A stretch of 64,000 nucleotides of DNA from Casuarius casuarius (taxonomy: Eukaryota > Chordata > Aves > Casuariiformes > Casuariidae), in the NCBI GenBank assembly GCA_003342895.1, contig PTFA01000020.1, forward strand, positions 5,907,644 to 5,971,643, in the 5' to 3' direction. Below the pieces are notes generated by a model that saw nothing but the letters and a program-made list of their open reading frames with translations, did no database searches and had not been told where the DNA came from. The translations under genes were made by a program, and so were the position numbers. Positions 38,801-48,685 of this stretch are shown here, in pieces. How positions within the stretch are numbered: the stretch's first letter is position 1; the number at the start of each line of letters is the position of its first letter.

Positions 38801-41800
38801 GTGGGGTTTTCTGGAGCTCAGCTTATGACTGATCTTAAAGCCAGTTTTACAGAAGTGCTAGACAGCTTCTGATGACTCAGTGTGCTCAGTAAAGCATATT
38901 AAAAACATAGACTTTTCTGCATAATGTCAAGCAACTCAATAATAAAGGTGCCTCATATTAGTAATCATTTCTGACATTTTGGATCTGACCTTCCAAAAAT
39001 TAAATAAATATTCCTTTGCAGACGGGGCAGACACCTAGCCAAGTTCTTTTCTGAGCAGGAACTGCACTACTCAGCTAATCAAGAATTTTATATTTGCCTA
39101 GAAACACTATCTGCATATACACGTGTGTATGTGTGTGTGTGATTTTGCTTTGCTGAGTAGTAATCCAATGCACATTTTCCCCACCCCACCCCTCCAACCA
39201 GCAGATCAATTATTTGATCCGTGCTATCAGGAGACTTTTTTTTCTTTCTCTCTCTCTCTCTCTCTCTTTTTTTTTTTTTTAACAAAAGTAAAGGTTGCAA
39301 GTGCCTGTTTTTTCCTAAGTAGTCTGCCAAATTTCTTAGTATTCGAAGTACAAGTTTTGAATCATGTTGAATCCCATTTCAGCTATTCTTAACTTTCCAA
39401 TAAAAATCAAAACCATCACATTGCGTGAAAAAGGTTCCAGGAACCTCCAAAAGATTTGCCATTTCTGCTGTCATGATAGATGAGATTTTGAAGACGATCA
39501 CATCCCGTTCTGGGATCCCACTGGCTATGCGCTTCTTACTACTGAAGTCTTCTGCAGGTGGTGAGGGGAAGAAAAGGATTCTAAATATCCAACATATATG
39601 CCTTCTCGTCCCAGCAAATGGACCTACAAATGTGTAGTTTTCTTTAACCATCTTGCATAAAGCACAGAAAGAGTAATTCTGCGCAAGTCAATGGCAGCAC
39701 TTCAGGTTACATCAGTGTCACCGGGACCAGAATCTCACTCCAACTGAGTGGGCAGGAAATATCTGGGGTCCTTCCCAAAGGCATAATCATCACCAGCATT
39801 CTGATCATTTGGACAAAAACTGTTACAATTTTGGCCATGTTTCACAAAGATCATCACTTTAAAATATTTACTCTGGCAAGGGTAATCAAGAATCATTGTA
39901 ATTGCTCTTCTCTTCTTTCTCAGTCCCTCTCCCCCTCCAAAAGAACTGTCCAAAATACTGGATTTACTTAATATCAGACTGGTTATTTTTCTCTATTTAC
40001 ATTTGAATTTGCTTTCAAGCATCAACAGCCCATTCAATTTCACTTAGGCATAGCTTAAAGGATTTGCAGGTTGAAAATCATCTCAAAGTTTTAAGAGATC
40101 AGGCAGTTCAACTTTTTGCAGTCCATGGTAACTGTCTTGAGTTATGCCTTTAAAGGTCAGCCTCCTCAATTAGGAGACTAACATTTTTTTTTTCTCTTGA
40201 ATGTTTATATTATGTCTACAAGTATATGGGCTGCAATGTTACTGTGTCTTCAGAAGTCAATGCTGCTCCTTTTGATAACAAGCTTTTTGTCTTGAAATAT
40301 GACTTAAGGAAATGCAGTAATCAGTCATATTATTCTTATTGTACTCAGCTTTCCTATTTATATTATACTCCTTGTAGTTTGTCATTTTAAATACAGTGTT
40401 AAGCTTTTGAGAACATCCCTGCTGAGAGCACTTAAAATGGCTAATGCAATGATCCAAATGGGAGTTTCTCAGTCTTACTGTTTCATCAGTGAAAAATACT
40501 GCATAAGTGAATACTTTTCTTCATTACCAATAGGTAGATAAAAAGGTAAAAAAGAATAAGTATTTATGTAAATTTTGTTTAGTCATTCAAGTGAACATGT
40601 TTTCCATGTTAATATAGTTCAGCTCTAAGGAATTGCTTCTTGTATACTGTGACCAGTCAAATATTCAATAGCATTTTCTGTGTCTTCAGTTTCTGATTGT
40701 CTTATCTATATACACCTACTCTTCCAAAAGCAGTAGGAATAAAACCATCAGTCAGTGGACTATTAAAAACAAAACAAACAGGTTTACTCTTCAAGGAACA
40801 TGACACCTGTGCCACAATTACTACAGCGATTTAATCACTTATCTCTGAAACATAATCCATTCTTGTTATGCAAGCCAAAACAAAACCTTTGTACCCTTTA
40901 TAAAACTAGCACAGGATAACTGGAAAGAAAGCGAAGCATATACAAAATATATGTTTGTCACATATCAAATACACTGGGACCTAAACTGTCAACTCAAATA
41001 AAGCCAAATATTTTAAATAAAATTATTCCTGGAAGCAAAACCAATATAGCAAGGAATGAGGCAGTGAGTTACATTTTAATGTTAGGGACATTAGTGGAAT
41101 ACAGAGAAACTCTCAGGAAGAAAACAGTTTTACTGAACTTGCACCTTTCCCTGGTCTTTTAGACAAAACCACAGAAAATAAGATTTTACTTATATCAGCT
41201 GTATTAGAATTTTGTTCAGCATATTCCCTTTAACATGCATATAACACCGGTTTAAGGAAAGTACTGCTGCAGCAATGCTTTTAATGCTGCTTCCTATAAA
41301 GATTAGGTTAACATCTATCACACCAGGAACTGCAGAGAAGCCGCAGTCTAGAGTGAAATGCCATTTTTGTACACAATTATTGCTAACAGGTTGAAATCCC
41401 CTGTATCTCAGTTGAGCTCAGGGCAACAAGCCATATTTTCACCCTCACTATGCTCAGTCCCATAAGCATTGTAATTTATTTCCTGAATATAGCATAGTAG
41501 ATTTATGGTACAGACACTTTACCATGCAATTCCTTTTCTGTACTGCTCCAACAGTTGAAAAAGGGTCATGAGCTTGCCTGTGACAGAGGGGGTCATCCAG
41601 AGGCCGTTAGAAGACTCAATACTGTACTGCAGCTTTAAGTGTTGTAGTGTATGTGACATCTCCAGCTTTACCAGGTCTGGCAAGAGCCTGTGATGTGCTA
41701 AATTGATTCCTGCAGATGAGCATGGCATCTATATGATTAAATGGCCACGGTTCACTGCAGAAGATTGTCAGATAAAAAGCTAACAGATAACTCGGGAGAG

Positions 41801-44800
41801 AATATCCTTCTCAAGAACCTCCAGAGAACTGCTTGTCTTCAGGATCACTCAGAACTAAATATTCCCTCCTCCAGGAAGAGTGGTTAAAGCATCCTCTCAT
41901 TCTTTTCTTAAATTTCAGCCGATCTCCCTATTTACCAGTATTTACCTTGTGGAGACCTGGGCTAACCTTAATCCCACAAAAAGTTTTCTTCTTGTTCCTG
42001 AATAGTCAGATCAAATAGATTAACTTAAATTTCATGACTGTAATTTTTTAAAAATATATATTCAGAAGCAGTTTGCCATTCAGATATGCATTAGCAGAAA
42101 CTTCTAACAAGGGAATACATTTTAAAGACATGCATCATATTTTGGATTTCACAAGGTGCTGTACTAAGTCAAAAGAAATAGGGAGCAGCAGAAACTACTT
42201 CTCTTGGCTTGCAAACTAATAAAGAACATAATTCTAAAGGCATAGGTCATTCATGTATTTATACTCATCTTTTCTCTCCCTTTTAGGACAGTTAGTAAAG
42301 AAACCATTGCTCTAATTACCAACCATTTAAGTAAGAAAGCAGAATGGCATCTGCGCTGATAATCTTTAGTAAACATTGGTAATTTCAGTCATGAAATGCC
42401 ATAAACTATTCATTTAAAATCAAATTTCTTTCTTTAAAAAAGGTTTAAGTGTTTGCTCAGCCTGAAAAGCCAACCAGTTTTCTAATTTTCTAGAAAAAGG
42501 CCTTGAAAGCTGTTATACCTGTGACGCCACTTAAACACACAAGCAAAGAGCTAATGTGGATTTCTGCTTGCTTATAAAATCACAAGTTGTTTGCACCTCT
42601 TTCTTTAAAGGCCTTTACGGAACAAGCAGACCCTTTGTTCAGTCAGACACAGTCAGACAGCATGCTCCCATGCTACAGGAAGACGATACAGAACTTGGAG
42701 CGTACTGCTATAGCACCAAGGGCCTACGACAAAGCCTGCATTGTTCACTGGTTTGGAGAGACCCTAGATCAAAGGATAGGCATTATGTCTCGACAGCTCG
42801 CTTGGGCTTTTTCTTCTTTTTAATTCTTGAACAAACACTTTCCTTCATTTAAATATCACCGTGATGCTATGAGAATGTGGAGTAATAATTAGTTTTAGAG
42901 ATATTTATGTTTTAAACCTTTTCATTCGCTAAGTTAAATAAAACTGGTGACTGTGAAGACTCTTGAGACCTAATAATGACTTGTATCTGTTTTTCATGGC
43001 CATGTAACATAATCATATGAGGAACTATGGATCTTCGCTTGTGGCAGACCTCTGCTTACGACAGTGGAAACATTATTCCAACAGAAAATTCTGGGACCCT
43101 TTCTATAGAAACTCTGTTTGCTTTAAGGAGTTCTTGACATATGCCTCTCAAGCTGTATTTCAAACTTTGATCAATGCCTTCCTCCTCATAAGGCGTAAAA
43201 TATATTGAACCTGAGTGAAGATGGAGATCAGTTATAATAAAGCTAACCACGGCCTAATTCAATATTAATTTATACTGTTTATGGTCAGTTATATCTATAC
43301 GAATGAGTTTGGAACAATATAAGATCAAAACAGTAATATTCTGCATTTTCCTTTCTTTTTTAGGGCTTGCTGGCTGGCTAACACAGGATTATTACTAATC
43401 TTCATTACTCCAATTAAGTGTTTTATATATATTTTAAAGTCTCCTAATTTCTTCCTTTCTTTCCTGAGGGGGGAAGCAAAGGGAGAGAAGAAGCAATGCT
43501 ACCGAGGAACTTAAAGCTGCAAAACATAATGGCGAGCAATATGGCACCATGGAAATACAGAGCAATGGTATAACACAGCCTCCAGATTCAGTTTTCATTT
43601 GCATTTGCTACTTTTTCTCCTCAGAGAGCTCTCCTCTCCTCGACGTTAGAGGCATCACAGCACACCTCATCATGAATAATTTGATCAAAGGATTCTGCAG
43701 ATAAAATTGCACTCTGTTTCACAGTTGTGCTTGCTTCTTCTCAGCCGGAAAGAGGCACTTTCCGGCTTGCTATTGCCTTGCTACTTTTGCCGAGACTAAC
43801 AATTAGAAGTATCCCAGGTTTGGTCCGCATACCTCACCTGTTAAAATATTGCCCTTTACAATGGAATACTACCTGACCACTATACTATATCATGGCTTTG
43901 CCTAATCACAGTACGAAACCCCAGCCTTATTTAGTGCAGTTATGTTCACAAGATTGGGTTAGGAAGTAAAGGCTTAGATATGGACTAAAAGTAGTAGAAG
44001 CACTAAAAGATGTAGAAATAAAGAAGTATGAGGCTAAATACATGGCTTTTCTTCTGTTTCTGTATAATAGTATTAAATCTTGAATTGAATTCTGAGTCTC
44101 TCACTTTATAATAAAAAAGTAAGATTCTTATTCTTACCTTTTAAGCGCATTAATCTCGACACGATGGGAATCGAATGTCCATGTCAAATTAGCCTCTATT
44201 ATCTAATTCTACTCTTCAACTTCAATCTGATAGTATTCGTATTTTTTTAATGTATACCATTACCACAAAACTGACCTTACTGTAATCACAGACTCTGCTC
44301 CACTAAGAGTCAATCTAATTCTAGCAGATCTATTTTAGACCAATAAAACTGACATCTACTTCTAAATCAGTAATAAAATAAAATCTAATCCTCAACTCCT
44401 ACTGCAATAATAAAACAGTGTAAGCCAAAACCTGTGTTTCAGATTTACACTGTATTTTAAACATAGTTCATGTTTGTCCTGCCAACTTTTCTATCAAGTA
44501 AGCAAATCATGGATCTATGCTTTCTGCTATTAAAAAAAAAAAAAAAAACCACAGTGGAAGAGAATACTGATCAGAAAGAAATCCAAAGAGAAAAGTCCCA
44601 GCAAAGCAAATGTGATTCTTTGTACTCACTATCATCTGCGTCAGCCAAGATGACCACTTTAGCGCTTGGGAATTCAGTGCCGATTTGGCCTCCCACTGGC
44701 ATGCTCAGAGACACATTGAAGATCTCATCTTCCTCATAGAGAGAGTCATCAATAATTATAATACGACAGATTTTCTCAGTTTCATCCTTATTAAAGTGAA

Positions 44801-47800
44801 CAATGCTGGTATGATCCTCAGGACGGGAGATGTAGTCAGAGTAAGACAAGACAGTAGACGGAACTGTGCCTGCAGCAGAACCTATATGGAGATAATGAAA
44901 AAACAAATTAACGGGACTCAGACAAATTAGAAATGACATATAAGTTGCCTGCAAAAATCCCTTGTTCCAACTACTGAAGTCAGCAGAAATACCTGCTGAC
45001 TACCAACAGCTGGATTTGCTTTCTTACCTACCTAAATATGAATATTATGATCTCTTTATATGATCTGAATGATCTCTTATTTAGCTAGATAACATACCTT
45101 GGTGTGTGGAACAAATGACCATTAATTCTTGACTGACATCTCCAGATCTTCTAATAGGAATCTGCAGCTCACCAATATCTTCCTCTACTCTATACTCCAG
45201 CTGAGGAATATACACTGTAGATTCTGAGAAGAAAAACAGGATGAGAGAAGGGGAGATCCAGGCTGAACATGAATGAAATTACATACAGAGTATGAATTTG
45301 GCCAGGGAAGAGATTTAATAAGAAGTGCCAATTCCTTGTTCAGCTAGGTGAAGCTTTAAGTTAGGACTGAACAAAAACTGAACAACAACAGTCTGAAGAC
45401 AGACATGGAATATGGGTATTCACAGGACCCGCAAGCGAGTAGCACTGCGCCTAATCGCAAATTTTGCATCAGGCAGTGGGAAGTGATACATACCATCACC
45501 AGGGTCCACAATCTCAACTGTTGCTGCTACTGGAATCTCAAGGGCAGCCATAACAGGATCAGACAAAACAATCTGGAATGTTTCGGATGCTTCATATTCA
45601 TTGTCTATAAAAATCCTCACTCGCCAGGTAGCAGAAGTCTGTCCTGGATTGAACTGGACCTGTTTCTGAGCTTTCCCTCTGAAGTCTTTGTCCTTTACTG
45701 CTGTACCATCTTTGGTTCCAATACCTGAGTAGAAATTTGGAGGAATTACTCTCTGCACATTTTAATATTTTAATCAAATTAAAATTAAAATTAGTTTTCA
45801 AATACTAATCTGCCAATTATGAAACTTCAGGAAAACAAGCTGTTAAAATGATTATATTGCCCTTTCTTTAGCACTATGTTGTATAGCTCATAAAAAACAC
45901 GTAATTAGGATAGGGTCCTGCAAACAATTGTGTACATAACAAATTTTTTATTTGCATGAATAATTCTTCTGACTTTCACCTCCTGGGTACTTAAAACCTA
46001 CATAAACATCGACAAAGTTATTGAGGCCTGAGGATATTTATCAAATAAAAGTCCTGTTCAACAAGGCCAAGTTTCCTATATGTATAAAAATTTGTTGATC
46101 AAGTTTTCCAGTTATGCCTTTAGAAAAGATGTATCAGCCTGTTAGACATTTATGCATGCCAATTAAAGCGTTTAAGGCTTCACTGAAGGTATAATTTAGT
46201 CACTCGCATATAAAAAAAAAAAAAATCCAATCACAAAAACCTCCATCTCATTTGAAGGCAAATTAATCATTCTATGTTTACTACTTTGTGCTTACAGTTT
46301 CTGTTATTGCTCCGTATCCATTGTTGTGCTCTTATACATTTAAGATTTGTAAAATTCCCTCGCTGTCACCTGTACATTAAGTATGCCCTAAAGACTTTCC
46401 CCATCTGTCCAAGTCTTATTTTTGCAGCTACTATCCTAGCTAGATAAGTAAATACCCTGGACATTTGACAAGAAATTGCTGGTTAGTGAGACAGAACAGC
46501 ATTCTCAAAGTCTATCTTTACATCACATTGTAATAGCAAAATTACTTCTTCTCTTCTCGCCCCCATTTTTTATTTCTCACGCAACTCTTAACTGCAATAA
46601 CTAGTTGGATTTCCATCTCCACTGGGAATCCTTTCACTGTACAAGTTTAAAAGCTTGTACATTCTTACCTTAATAAGAGACATAGGAGGGTTAGTTGCAT
46701 AGTGATTCTAGTGCTATAGATGAATCCATTTAGTTCAAAGTAGATAAGCAGCAACTGAGTATTTAACTCAAAGTAGGTTTTGCATACCATTTACATCAGA
46801 TGGCTAGTGATGCACCCTACATTCATAAAATTATTACTGAATGTAAGAGTAAGAACAATATCCAGAAATTTGCACATGCTTTATTGGAAATTCAAGCACA
46901 GCATGCCACAACTGTTACTGTTACCTAATGCAGTAGACACACAATTTTTTTGAAATTTTTTGATTTTTTTGAATTGAGAATGTAAAATACTTTGAAGATA
47001 TATAACAAAAAGGCAGTCAGAAAAGTTTTTTTTAACATAAGACCTTTTACACTTTTTTTTAGCCCGCATAATTTTGTAGCTAGCTTTTTTGTTTGTTTTA
47101 ATCAAACGCGCACACATACTGGCAGAATCCAGCCGGGGATGTAATGAAGCAAGAGTCTAACTCATCATGGGGTTTTGAAGACCATTGCTGCCTTTGGGTT
47201 TTAACCCAGCATTAGTTCACATATACAAGCATCTTTTTATTAATTGGTGGTGTTGGTGGTGATGTTCAACACCAAAAATTATGACTCGCTTTACCTCCCC
47301 TGATGGAGAATAACTAATCCCTCTCAAGTCAATGCCCTACCTGTTTGTGAAAGAATCTGAATGGCTAGCAAAGAGCTTCTGAAAAGTGGTGAAGTATGCT
47401 ATCATTCCTATACTAGAATTCATAGTTCTTCTACCTCATAACTACTTAGGTATTAAATGTGTGATTTAATACTCAGATAATAGCCTGATATGTTACATTT
47501 GTGTTTTGCAAAACAAATATTGCCATGTATGGGATAAAATGATAAAAAGCCTAAAACCTTAAACTTTTTTTTTCTTTTCCTTTGTTTTTAAAATCAGGGA
47601 GAAAAAGGATGTTTCTGCTTAGTGCTGAGTTGCTCCACTGGTGCAAAGAGGACAAAGGTGAGATGCTTACCTTTGGGGATTTCTACGATTTCTATTTACT
47701 TGACTGCAAAGCTGTCATGAGTCGGACCTCTGCTATCCCATGATATCACACTCATAACTTCAGTGTGCTCCACCCCTACCACCTTTGCTAGCAGATGGCC

Positions 47801-48685
47801 CTTTGAGAATTACAAGTAGCTTTTCATACAGTTCAAAGGTCTGTGTAATGCTGCCTTTGTAAGACAGGAGCTGTAGCTAACTTCTCCACAAATTGGTTCT
47901 GCAAGCAGAGACCAGCTGCTTCAAGTCTTCTAGGACAAAGAACGGTTTATCTATTTATGTGTTTATTTTTAAACTAAAATGAATACATTATGAAATGTAT
48001 CCTCTTGCTAAAACAACAACAATTGTCATTTTTGAAGACAGAATGGACAGAGAACAGGAGACACTTGATGCATCCCAGTTCTTGTTTCATTGTTTAGCAA
48101 CTTCAGAAGAGAGACACCGAGGCAAAGAGGAGAAATTTATTTTGATGATCTGCTCTTACTTCTACTAATACATACACAGGACCTGGGGGATTTCATCCAA
48201 GGAGGATGGTACTGCCTAAAGGAGGTTTTATATAGAAATTTATATATAAATATGTCTGTATACACTTATCTATCTATATACAGATGGATAGATATAGATG
48301 TAGAAATAAACAACAACAAAAAAAACTGTCTCCATGTAATGCATTCACTTACATTTCTAGGGTGGCAACACTGGAAAACGAAATACAGAGCCATGTTTGA
48401 GCAATAAAAGTCTATATCATTGTTATGGTGATTCTTTGGCACATATTAAGTAAACGGAGGAGCTAGCAACTATGGAACAGCTCCTTAGCAGCTGCCTTTC
48501 CAGGTGCAAGAAATTTCAAACATTAGAGATCTACTTACTGGTAAAAGAGGTCTCTCCCAGATATCCTCTGCGCCTGATGGTCACCTCCAAAAATTTGGAG
48601 TTCTCATCTACAATATAGTACTCCTTCTCCAAGGAAATCCAAGCCCAGTTCAGTCGAAAGGGTTGACTCCTTAACATGTTCCCCC
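14281..48685 (-). CDS. FREM3: FREM3-like FRAS1/FREM extracellular matrix protein, 3' part (22 exons)
   Basis: FRAS1/FREM proteins build the sub-epithelial basement-membrane complex that holds epithelium to mesenchyme. The 22 exons join with matching phases into 4,274 nt, giving 1,423 residues and a TAG at 14281-14283. Domains in order (numbered from the first full visible codon): the last residues of a CSPG repeat ([10 protein letters not shown]); Calx-beta 1 (about 14-125), 2 (126-251), 3 (252-371), 4 (372-492) and 5 (493-610); a conserved C-terminal ectodomain with many cysteines (for example [15 protein letters not shown]); a furin-type RSRR at 1297-1300; a transmembrane helix at 1363-1387; and a 36-residue tail ending SSEV. 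The protein is very close to FREM2. FREM3 is inferred because SMARCA5 is the convergent neighbour. The 5' part, with signal peptide and most CSPG repeats, is outside the window. No stop or frameshift was found. Confidence 0.92.
15597..15743 (-). CDS. FREM3: FREM3 exon (C-terminal ectodomain)
   Basis: The acceptor is CTCCTTTTAG. The exon encodes [20 protein letters not shown], then [20 protein letters not shown] before GTAAGT. It is phase 0-0. Visible residues 1199-1247. Confidence 0.94.
15830..16017 (-). CDS. FREM3: FREM3 exon (C-terminal ectodomain)
   Basis: The acceptor is GGTTTGCTAG. The exon encodes [40 protein letters not shown] and [16 protein letters not shown] before GTATGT. Visible residues 1136-1198. 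Confidence 0.95.
16968..16990. repeat. (TTTA)n microsatellite next to a splice donor
   Basis: TTTA units lie directly beside the FREM3 donor at 16991-16992, so on the transcript the intron begins GTAAAAATAAATAAAT. Confidence 0.85.
16993..17119 (-). CDS. FREM3: FREM3 exon (C-terminal ectodomain)
   Basis: The acceptor is TTCCCCACAG. The exon encodes [20 protein letters not shown], then [20 protein letters not shown] plus one base before GTAAAA. Visible residues 1094-1135. Confidence 0.94.
17440..17930. other. GC-rich, CpG-containing island inside a FREM3 intron
   Basis: This stretch lies in the intron 17120-19082. It is much richer in G and C than its surroundings and has CpG clusters such as GGGCGCGCGATG near 17870. 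Open frames of 160 codons (+, 17441-17923) and 113 codons (-, 17496-17837) overlap here. Neither resembles a protein I know, and their openness may only reflect low AT content. The rest of this intron shows nothing recognisable. Confidence 0.4.
19083..19217 (-). CDS. FREM3: FREM3 exon (C-terminal ectodomain)
   Basis: The acceptor is TTTTTTCCCAG. The exon encodes [20 protein letters not shown], then [20 protein letters not shown] before GTACAG. It is phase 0-0. Visible residues 1049-1093. Confidence 0.94.
20159..20286 (-). CDS. FREM3: FREM3 exon (C-terminal ectodomain)
   Basis: The acceptor is TGTTCTTTCAG. The exon encodes [20 protein letters not shown], then [20 protein letters not shown] and FA before GTGAGT. 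Visible residues 1006-1048. Confidence 0.93.
20542..20646 (-). CDS. FREM3: FREM3 exon (C-terminal ectodomain)
   Basis: The acceptor is TTCCTCGCTAG. The exon encodes [20 protein letters not shown], then [10 protein letters not shown] plus one base before GTATGT. Visible residues 971-1005. Confidence 0.93.
21420..21612 (-). CDS. FREM3: FREM3 exon (C-terminal ectodomain)
   Basis: The acceptor is TGTTTTTCAG. The exon encodes [40 protein letters not shown] and SPPESQLQ plus one base before GTGAGC. Visible residues 907-970. Confidence 0.95.
21845..21873. repeat. (AAAAT)n microsatellite
   Basis: Repeated AAAAT units in the FREM3 intron 21613-23099. I see no other feature in that intron. Confidence 0.85.
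23100..23431 (-). CDS. FREM3: FREM3 exon (C-terminal ectodomain)
   Basis: The acceptor is CTGTGTTTCAG. The exon encodes [40 protein letters not shown] and [17 protein letters not shown] before GTGTGT. Visible residues 796-906. Confidence 0.95.
23809..23940 (-). CDS. FREM3: FREM3 exon (C-terminal ectodomain)
   Basis: The acceptor is CTTTGCTCAG. The exon encodes [20 protein letters not shown], then [20 protein letters not shown] and HMD plus one base before GTAAGC. Visible residues 752-795. Confidence 0.93.
23941..28151 (-). other. FREM3: FREM3 introns around the 304-nt exon
   Basis: The introns 23941-26055 and 26360-28151 are moderately GC-rich in places, notably 27,240-27,740. Short open frames occur on both strands but none resembles a known protein. 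No repeat family was recognised. Confidence 0.5.
26056..26359 (-). CDS. FREM3: FREM3 exon (C-terminal ectodomain)
   Basis: The acceptor is AACCCGTAG. The exon encodes [20 protein letters not shown], then [20 protein letters not shown] and [20 protein letters not shown], and ends VSREE plus one base before GTGAGT. It has an N-glycosylation sequon, NDT. Visible residues 651-751. Confidence 0.95.
28152..28310 (-). CDS. FREM3: FREM3 exon (end of Calx-beta 5 into C-terminal ectodomain)
   Basis: The acceptor is TCTCAATTCAG. The exon encodes [40 protein letters not shown] and TGYPVVCVT before GTAAGG. It is phase 0-0. Visible residues 598-650. Confidence 0.93.
29074..29092. repeat. poly-T tract
   Basis: A 19-base T run followed by A-rich sequence in the FREM3 intron 28311-29479. 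Confidence 0.85.
29480..29610 (-). CDS. FREM3: FREM3 exon (Calx-beta 5 second half)
   Basis: The acceptor is TTTAAATCAG. The exon encodes [20 protein letters not shown] and [20 protein letters not shown], ending ETQ on a codon boundary before GTAACT. Visible residues 554-597. Confidence 0.93.
29611..31410 (-). other. FREM3: FREM3 intron within Calx-beta 5
   Basis: A 1.8-kb intron splitting the fifth Calx-beta domain. I recognise no repeat, RNA or second gene. The introns 31594-32767, 32933-33539 and 33738-34935 are likewise featureless apart from a T-rich tract at 34405-34432. Confidence 0.5.
31411..31593 (-). CDS. FREM3: FREM3 exon (Calx-beta 5 first half)
   Basis: The acceptor is TTCTTCTCCTAG. 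The exon encodes [40 protein letters not shown] and [11 protein letters not shown] before GTAAGG. The [10 protein letters not shown] motif is the archetypal Calx-beta turn. Visible residues 493-553. Confidence 0.94.
32768..32932 (-). CDS. FREM3: FREM3 exon (Calx-beta 4 second half)
   Basis: The acceptor is CTTTCTGCAG. The exon encodes [20 protein letters not shown], then [20 protein letters not shown] and IKIKDEED plus one base before GTGAGT. It is phase 1-1. Visible residues 438-492. Confidence 0.94.
33540..33737 (-). CDS. FREM3: FREM3 exon (Calx-beta 4 first half)
   Basis: The acceptor is CTGTTGTCAG. The exon encodes [40 protein letters not shown] and [10 protein letters not shown] before GTAAGA. 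It is phase 1-1. Visible residues 372-437. Confidence 0.94.
34936..35145 (-). CDS. FREM3: FREM3 exon (Calx-beta 3 second half)
   Basis: The acceptor is TCCTACACAG. The exon encodes [40 protein letters not shown] and VFINDTITD plus one base before GTAAGT. It is phase 1-1. Visible residues 302-371. Confidence 0.94.
35146..37387 (-). other. FREM3: FREM3 intron within Calx-beta 3
   Basis: A 2.2-kb intron separating the two Calx-beta 3 exons. A 77-codon - strand frame (36729-36962) is open but has no convincing donor and no recognised homology. Confidence 0.5.
37388..37537 (-). CDS. FREM3: FREM3 exon (Calx-beta 3 first half)
   Basis: The acceptor is CATGTTTAG. The exon encodes [20 protein letters not shown], then [20 protein letters not shown], and ends EPVSAE plus one base before GTGAGC. 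It is phase 1-1. Visible residues 252-301. Confidence 0.94.
39123..39141. repeat. (GT)n microsatellite
   Basis: Short GT repeat broken by one A. Confidence 0.8.
39236..39280. repeat. (CT)n with poly-T flank
   Basis: T-rich start, about ten CT units, then about 14 T. On the FREM3 transcript it is an A/GA tract. Confidence 0.9.
43450..43870. promoter_or_regulatory. candidate intronic regulatory segment
   Basis: A non-coding stretch with balanced composition, an ATTTGCAT octamer at 43597-43604 (POU-factor type), and the ETS-like hairpin at 43743-43767. No coding or transposon signal was seen. The regulatory role is inference from motif content only. Confidence 0.3.
43743..43767. other. perfect 10-bp inverted repeat (hairpin)
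   Basis: Arms AGCCGGAAAG and CTTTCCGGCT surround the five-base loop AGGCA. Each arm carries an ETS-like core (CCGGAA) in opposite orientation. It lies in AT-rich intron sequence. Confidence 0.85.
44630..44881 (-). CDS. FREM3: FREM3 exon (Calx-beta 2 second half)
   Basis: The acceptor is CATATAG. The exon encodes [38 protein letters not shown] and VVILADADD plus one base before GTGAGT. It is phase 1-1. Visible residues 168-251. Confidence 0.94.
45098..45223 (-). CDS. FREM3: FREM3 exon (Calx-beta 2 first half)
   Basis: The acceptor is TTCTTCTCAG. The exon encodes [20 protein letters not shown], then [20 protein letters not shown] before GTATGT. It is phase 1-1. Visible residues 126-167. Confidence 0.93.
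45494..45724 (-). CDS. FREM3: FREM3 exon (Calx-beta 1 second half)
   Basis: The acceptor is TTTCTACTCAG. The exon encodes [46 protein letters not shown] and EIVDPGD before GTATGT. It is phase 1-1. Visible residues 49-125. Confidence 0.94.
45725..48538 (-). other. FREM3: FREM3 intron within Calx-beta 1
   Basis: A 2.8-kb AT-rich intron. It contains a TA/TATC-rich low-complexity stretch at 48229-48300 and no recognised gene. Confidence 0.55.
48229..48300. repeat. TA/TATC-rich low-complexity repeat
   Basis: TATA and CTAT/GATA units in imperfect succession. Confidence 0.7.
48539..48685 (-). CDS. FREM3: FREM3 exon (end of CSPG repeat, Calx-beta 1 first half)
   Basis: The acceptor is TTTTTCACAG, read on the - strand. 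The exon encodes [20 protein letters not shown] and [20 protein letters not shown], and ends ETSFT plus one base before GTAAGT. It is phase 1-1. Visible residues 1-48. Confidence 0.9.

Larger units (their letters stand above)
37538..44629 (-). other. FREM3: large FREM3 intron between Calx-beta 2 and 3
   Basis: A 7.1-kb AT-rich intron. It holds a GT repeat (39123-39141), a CT/T tract (39236-39280) and, near its 5' end on the transcript, a segment with a perfect hairpin and an octamer motif (43,450-43,870). No nested gene was recognised. Confidence 0.6.

Noticed and set aside
14281..48685. Assignment of the - strand gene to FREM2
   Set aside because: The protein is very similar to FREM2, but FREM2 is not next to SMARCA5 in human, while FREM3 is, in the same convergent arrangement. 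A tree would settle it.
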